Shown: one piece after another, positions 5,026 to 8,043 of the stretch
Layout: each line of letters starts with the position of its first letter
How positions within the stretch are numbered: the stretch's first letter is position 1
Origin: JBAXQQ01 sp037131695
Lineage (GTDB): Bacteria; Armatimonadota; Hebobacteria; CAIYQO01
Assembly: GCA_964638715.1 (NCBI GenBank)
Contig: CAZWZF010000102.1
Coordinates: 1 to 8,043, forward strand
Length of the DNA: 8,043 bases
Direction of reading: 5' to 3'
Notes under the pieces: model-generated
What the model saw: the letters and a program-made list of their open reading frames with translations, nothing else
Databases searched by the model: none
What the model was told of the DNA's origin: nothing
Made by a program: the position numbers and the translations under genes

Positions 5026-6855
5026 CTATTCCACCGTAACCGACTTAGCCAGGTTTCTTGGCTGGTCAACGTCAAACCCCAGATAGTCCGCACAGTAATA
5101 TGCCAACAACTGCAGCGGCGCTACCGCCAGAATAGGTGATAATATTTCGTCGGTGCGGGGAACGCGGATTACATCGTCGGCGTATTTCTCAATTTCAAGG
5201 TCGTCATCCACCGCGACGGCGATGACGTGTCCAAGCCGCGCTTTTACTTCCTTGATATTGCTGAGCATTTTCTCGTATACACCTCCGGGCATAACGATTG
5301 CCACGGTAGGGCATTGCGGGGTTATCAGGGCGATTGGACCGTGTTTCATCTCGCCGGCGGCGTAACCCTCGGCATGGATGTAGCTGATTTCTTTCAATTT
5401 CAACGCGCCTTCCAGTGCGGTGGGGAAGTTGCTGCCTCTGCCAAGATACAACATGCTGTGAACGCCGTAAAACTTGCCGGAATATTTCTGGATTATCGCC
5501 AACCGTTCCGTCGCCTGTTTCATCTGGTCGGGCAGGTGCTGCATATCATCAATTAATTTGGCAGATTTTTCTTTCGATATTTTTCCGCGTTTTTCTGCCA
5601 GGTACAGCGCAATCAGGCTCATTACCATCGCCTGGGTGGTATATGCCTTGGTACTGGCAACGGCAATTTCCGGTCCGGCGTAGGTGTATAGCACACTGTG
5701 CGACTCACGGTCTACCGAACTGCCCACCACGTTGGTGATGGCGAGGATATGTGCGCCTTTTGATTTTGCTTCGTGCAATGCGGCAAGGGTATCAGCGGTT
5801 TCGCCGGACTGGCTGATGATAATCGCCAGGGTGTTTTTATCGATGATCGGGTCGCGATATCGCTGTTCAGAAGCAACATCCACCTCGACAGAAATACGGG
5901 ACAACTTTTCGATGGCGTATTTACCCACCATACCGGCATGATACGCGGTACCGCAGGCAATAATGACAATTTTCGTAATCGCGGCTATCTCGGCGTCAGT
6001 CATGTGGAAACCGGGCAGCACAACACCGTCGCGACGTTCGTTCAAGCGTCCGCGCAATGTTTCCGTCAGAGCCACCGGCTGCTCAAAAATCTCTTTCAGC
6101 ATGTAATGCTTGTAGCCGCTTTTTTCCGCCGCCTGGGCATCCCATTGTACTGTAGAAGTTTTAATTTCTGCCGGACTGCCATCTAAATTAGTGAGTTTGA
6201 TATCATCTTTGGTAAGTACAGCAATCTCGCCGTTGTTTAAATATGTCACTTTGCGGGTGTATGCCAGGATAGCCGGCACATCAGAGGCAACGAAGTTCTC
6301 GCCCTCGCCATGACCGACGATTAACGGGCTGTGCAAACGCGCCACTATGATGCGGTCGGGATGATTCTTGTGAATGGCAACCAGCGCGTATGAGCCTTCA
6401 ATCATCAGCAGCGATTGGCGTACCGCCTCGTAGAAATCGCCTTTGTAATTAGTCTCAATAAGGTGCGCCATTACTTCGGTGTCGGTCTCTGAGGTGAACT
6501 TATGCCCTTCCGCCTGCAGCTTTTCACGCAAAGGCAGATAGTTTTCAATAATACCATTATGCACCACGGTAATCGCGCCGGTGCAGTCGGTGTGGGGATG
6601 CGCGTTATCATCATTCGGTGCGCCATGGGTAGCCCAACGGGTATGCCCAATGCCCAGGTTCCCATGAACCGGGTTAATTTCCAACTCATCAGCAAGCCGC
6701 TTTAATTTCCCCTGCCGGCGGGTAACTGAAATAGCACCCTCGCAATATATAGCAACACCCGCGGAGTCGTAACCGCGATATTCTAATTTACTTAGTCCGT
6801 CAATTAATATTTTAGTAGCGTTTTTATCGCCAACATAACCAACTATTCCACACAT
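5026..6855 (-). CDS. glmS: Glutamine--fructose-6-phosphate aminotransferase (isomerizing)
   Basis: Makes glucosamine-6-phosphate from fructose-6-phosphate and glutamine, the first step to UDP-GlcNAc, peptidoglycan and lipopolysaccharide; cytoplasmic. 609 residues, equal to the E. coli enzyme. The N-terminal class II amidotransferase domain (about 1-240) has the nucleophile Cys2 in MCGIVGYVG, GHTRWATHG (70-78), HNGIIENY (99-106) and D125. Two SIS domains follow, with ISQSGETAD (348-356) and STKAYTTQ (401-408). The isomerase residues E489 (KLKE), H505 (KHGP) and K604 in the C-terminal tail LAKSVTVE are all present. The start at 6855 is fixed because Cys must follow Met; AAGGA lies about 6 nt upstream. 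The frame is open 31 codons further up, but that stretch holds the promoter. glmU, a frequent neighbour, is absent here. Confidence 0.98.
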   Translation of the reverse strand: MCGIVGYVGDKNATKILIDGLSKLEYRGYDSAGVAIYCEGAISVTRRQGKLKRLADELEINPVHGNLGIGHTRWATHGAPNDDNAHPHTDCTGAITVVHNGIIENYLPLREKLQAEGHKFTSETDTEVMAHLIETNYKGDFYEAVRQSLLMIEGSYALVAIHKNHPDRIIVARLHSPLIVGHGEGENFVASDVPAILAYTRKVTYLNNGEIAVLTKDDIKLTNLDGSPAEIKTSTVQWDAQAAEKSGYKHYMLKEIFEQPVALTETLRGRLNERRDGVVLPGFHMTDAEIAAITKIVIIACGTAYHAGMVGKYAIEKLSRISVEVDVASEQRYRDPIIDKNTLAIIISQSGETADTLAALHEAKSKGAHILAITNVVGSSVDRESHSVLYTYAGPEIAVASTKAYTTQAMVMSLIALYLAEKRGKISKEKSAKLIDDMQHLPDQMKQATERLAIIQKYSGKFYGVHSMLYLGRGSNFPTALEGALKLKEISYIHAEGYAAGEMKHGPIALITPQCPTVAIVMPGGVYEKMLSNIKEVKARLGHVIAVAVDDDLEIEKYADDVIRVPRTDEILSPILAVAPLQLLAYYCADYLGFDVDQPRNLAKSVTVE

Positions 6856-6880
6856 ATTCTTTCCTTTCTCCCCCCAAAAA

Positions 6881-6902
6881 TCAGCAATGATCATAAAACT
6901 GA
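6881..6902. promoter_or_regulatory. Imperfect dyad at the start of the glmS transcript
   Basis: TCAG (6881-6884) and CTGA (6899-6902) flank the perfect 8-bp palindrome ATGATCAT (6887-6894). If transcription starts near 6903, the dyad covers roughly +2 to +23. This is a plausible repressor site or 5' hairpin for glmS. The inner palindrome is about one base off the centre of the outer arms, which weakens the case. No known regulator was matched. Confidence 0.3.
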
Positions 6903-6909
6903 CAACTAT

Positions 6910-6939
6910 ATTATACCTTTGTATGGCTATCAGGTACAA
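6910..6939 (-). promoter_or_regulatory. Sigma70-type promoter of glmS
   Basis: On the minus strand, a perfect -10 box TATAAT (6910-6915) lies 18 bp from a weak -35 TTGTAC (6934-6939). Transcription would start near 6903, giving a 5' leader of about 48 nt with the Shine-Dalgarno sequence near its end. The leader is too short for a glmS ribozyme. The spacer and -35 contain TTGTA and TACAA 11 bases apart, a possible operator half-site pair, weakly supported. Confidence 0.65.
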
Positions 6940-6983
6940 GTAGTACATTTATTTGGCGGAATAGGAGAAAGAATATATTTAAT

Positions 6984-7012
6984 GGGGTGTTTTGGGGATT
7001 AATATGGGTGGG
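6984..7012 (+). other. G-rich tract, relaxed G-quadruplex pattern
   Basis: Four G-runs (6984-6987, 6994-6997, 7006-7008, 7010-7012) are separated by 6, 8 and 1 bases on the plus strand, between the two divergent promoters. One loop exceeds the usual limit of 7, so folding is uncertain. It stands out against very AT-rich surroundings. Confidence 0.35.
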
Positions 7013-7045
7013 TTGGATATTTTACTTAAAATAAAGTTGATAAAC

Positions 7046-7074
7046 TTGTCACTATTTGCTACCATCATTAAAAT
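7046..7074 (+). promoter_or_regulatory. Sigma70-type promoter of the orphan membrane protein gene
   Basis: TTGTCA (7046-7051, five of six consensus bases) and TAAAAT (7069-7074, five of six) are separated by the ideal 17 bp. Transcription would begin near 7081, only about 17 nt before the ATG at 7098, with AAGGA at 7086-7090 between. This also rules out a start at the in-frame TTG at 7056, which lies inside the promoter. A second, weaker pair (TTGATA with TACCAT) overlaps it. Confidence 0.65.
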
Positions 7075-7097
7075 TATATCTTTATAAGGATAAAAAA

Positions 7098-7877
7098 ATG
7101 GAATACTTAATAAAACATAAGTTTATATTCATAACAATACTTCCATTCATTATTATAATTATTGCTCTATTATTTACCTATAAAATTGAAGGTCCTCATA
7201 AAACCGAGAAAATAATCTATAAATATGAAGTTAAAACTATATATGGAGATACATTTATTGTGTCAAATATTGAAGATTCTTTTTATGCTGACCCAATTTT
7301 TTATAATATTGATGTTAAAGAATCTTATTTTCAATCAAAAAACATTCTATCATGGTATTATAATTATGAAGAAATCTCAGATGTTAAATATTTGAATCAA
7401 ATAAAAGAATCTGATATATTTTTTAAAAAATTATCATTTAATTGCATTTATGATTCGCATGTCATACGTTGCTATGAATTAACACCAGCTCAACAACAAA
7501 AGCCTGTAAACAAGTCTTCATCTATTTATGATATAGATTTGCTTACAGATGGTTTATTACTCTATAAAATAAAGAAAACAGAACGTTTCAGAGTTATACA
7601 ATATGCCTTTTTTAATAATATCGGACCACATAATACTGTTGATTTAGAATTGTTGCCAATGATTAATAGTAAATTTTCAACAGGTGAATGGCATTGGGTT
7701 AAAATATTTGCCAAATATCTGATGCAAACAAAAGACCAAAATGCAATATTGACGATGAAACGTTACTCAATTGGTAATTTCACAAAAGAAGAAATAAGCA
7801 TTAACAAAGATAAAATTACACCATCTGAAATGCAAAAGTTTGCTCAAAAAATTATTACTGAGAATAAAATTAAATAA
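7098..7877 (+). CDS. AT-rich single-span membrane protein of unknown function
   Basis: I do not recognise this 259-residue protein. One strong membrane helix (about 9-28, ILPFIIIIIALLF) follows a short positively charged head (KHK), so the likely topology is N-in with a large C-terminal domain outside the membrane. That domain is rich in Tyr, Ile, Lys and Asn. It has exactly two cysteines, C116 and C125 (NCIYDSHVIRC), which could form a disulfide in the periplasm. No catalytic motif is evident. AAGGA sits 7 nt before the ATG at 7098, and a good promoter lies just upstream. Base composition is strikingly AT-rich, with codons almost always ending in A or T, unlike the neighbouring glmS, rph and cyclase; this suggests acquisition by transfer. 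The gene is divergent from glmS and has no partner visible in the window. Confidence 0.8.
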   Translation: MEYLIKHKFIFITILPFIIIIIALLFTYKIEGPHKTEKIIYKYEVKTIYGDTFIVSNIEDSFYADPIFYNIDVKESYFQSKNILSWYYNYEEISDVKYLNQIKESDIFFKKLSFNCIYDSHVIRCYELTPAQQQKPVNKSSSIYDIDLLTDGLLLYKIKKTERFRVIQYAFFNNIGPHNTVDLELLPMINSKFSTGEWHWVKIFAKYLMQTKDQNAILTMKRYSIGNFTKEEISINKDKITPSEMQKFAQKIITENKIK

Positions 7878-7916
7878 TGAAGTAATTTCAAACTATGATG
7901 ACAACTATGTAAACAA

Positions 7917-8042
7917 TCATACATATAGAAATAAATTAATAATTTCACCACAATCATAATAGAAATTAATTCCATAGCCCACGGCAACGCCCTCACTATT
8001 ATACACATTTATATAATACGAGTTTTATTTTTGAGAAATATT
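7917..8042 (-). pseudogene. Possible decayed gene tail, interrupted by a stop
   Basis: On the minus strand one frame encodes 35 residues that look protein-like (containing NVYNSEGVAVGYGINFYYDC) and end at a TGA (7917-7919). The same frame has a TAA at 8025-8027, preceded by NISQK to the window edge. There is no ATG after that stop. A single frameshift would join another upstream frame that reads EYFSKIKLVLYK. It may be the C-terminus of a broken gene that enters from the right edge, or chance. The more GC-rich patch GAGGGCGTTGCCGTGGGC in AT-rich surroundings is what drew attention. Family unknown. Confidence 0.25.
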
Positions 8043-8043
8043 C

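Noticed and set aside
5153..6705. Open frames on both strands within glmS
   Set aside because: All overlap the full-length glmS, which accounts for the coding signal.
6856..6903. glmS ribozyme in the glmS leader
   Set aside because: The predicted leader is about 48 nt, too short for that ribozyme, which is known mainly from Gram-positive bacteria.
6856..6948. N-terminal extension of glmS by 31 codons
   Set aside because: The amidotransferase needs Cys directly after the initiator Met, and the extension overlaps the -10 box and leader.
7056..7097. Upstream TTG start for the orphan membrane protein
   Set aside because: It falls between the -35 and -10 boxes of the predicted promoter, and the ATG at 7098 has a well-spaced AAGGA.
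1..8043. tRNA or rRNA genes
   Set aside because: No cloverleaf with a TTCGA-type T-loop and no rRNA-like conserved stretch was recognised in the gaps.

Overview
The window looks like chromosome of a Gram-negative proteobacterium, most likely a gammaproteobacterium. The reasons are a 609-residue GlmS whose length and active-site spacing match the enterobacterial enzyme, an RNase PH and a YraN-family protein of ordinary proteobacterial type, and a Sec-exported FecR-domain protein next to an inner-membrane CHASE2 cyclase. The genus cannot be read from the sequence. The gaps between genes are full of short palindromic and tandem repeats of the kind seen in large, repeat-rich environmental genomes; that last comparison is from memory, not from a search.

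Layout. Five genes run leftward on the minus strand. In transcription order they are glmS (6855 to 5026), rph (4833 to 4108), yraN (3793 to 3401), a CHASE2-domain class III adenylate cyclase (3250 to 1208) and a FecR-domain exported protein (1155 to 1, cut by the left edge). One gene runs rightward: an AT-rich, single-span membrane protein of unknown function (7098 to 7877), divergent from glmS. The last 166 bases hold no intact gene. They do contain a protein-like open stretch on the minus strand (7917-8042) that is interrupted by a stop and may be the tail of a decayed gene.

Function. glmS (amino-sugar and cell-wall precursor synthesis), rph (tRNA 3' trimming) and yraN (nuclease-fold protein) are housekeeping genes, separated by gaps of about 190 to 315 bases, so they need not form one operon. 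The cyclase and the FecR-domain gene lie 52 bases apart, each with a clear Shine-Dalgarno sequence, and probably form a two-gene unit. The cyclase should place its CHASE2 sensor in the periplasm and the FecR protein is exported to the same place, which suggests an envelope-sensing cAMP module. The divergent region 6856-7097 holds a good sigma70-type promoter for each flanking gene, a dyad near the start of the glmS transcript, and a G-rich tract.

Most notable points: the CHASE2 cyclase/FecR pair with its uncharacterised FecR C-terminal region; the AT-rich orphan membrane protein, which looks acquired; and the repeat mosaic between yraN and rph, including a 91-bp imperfect inverted repeat.
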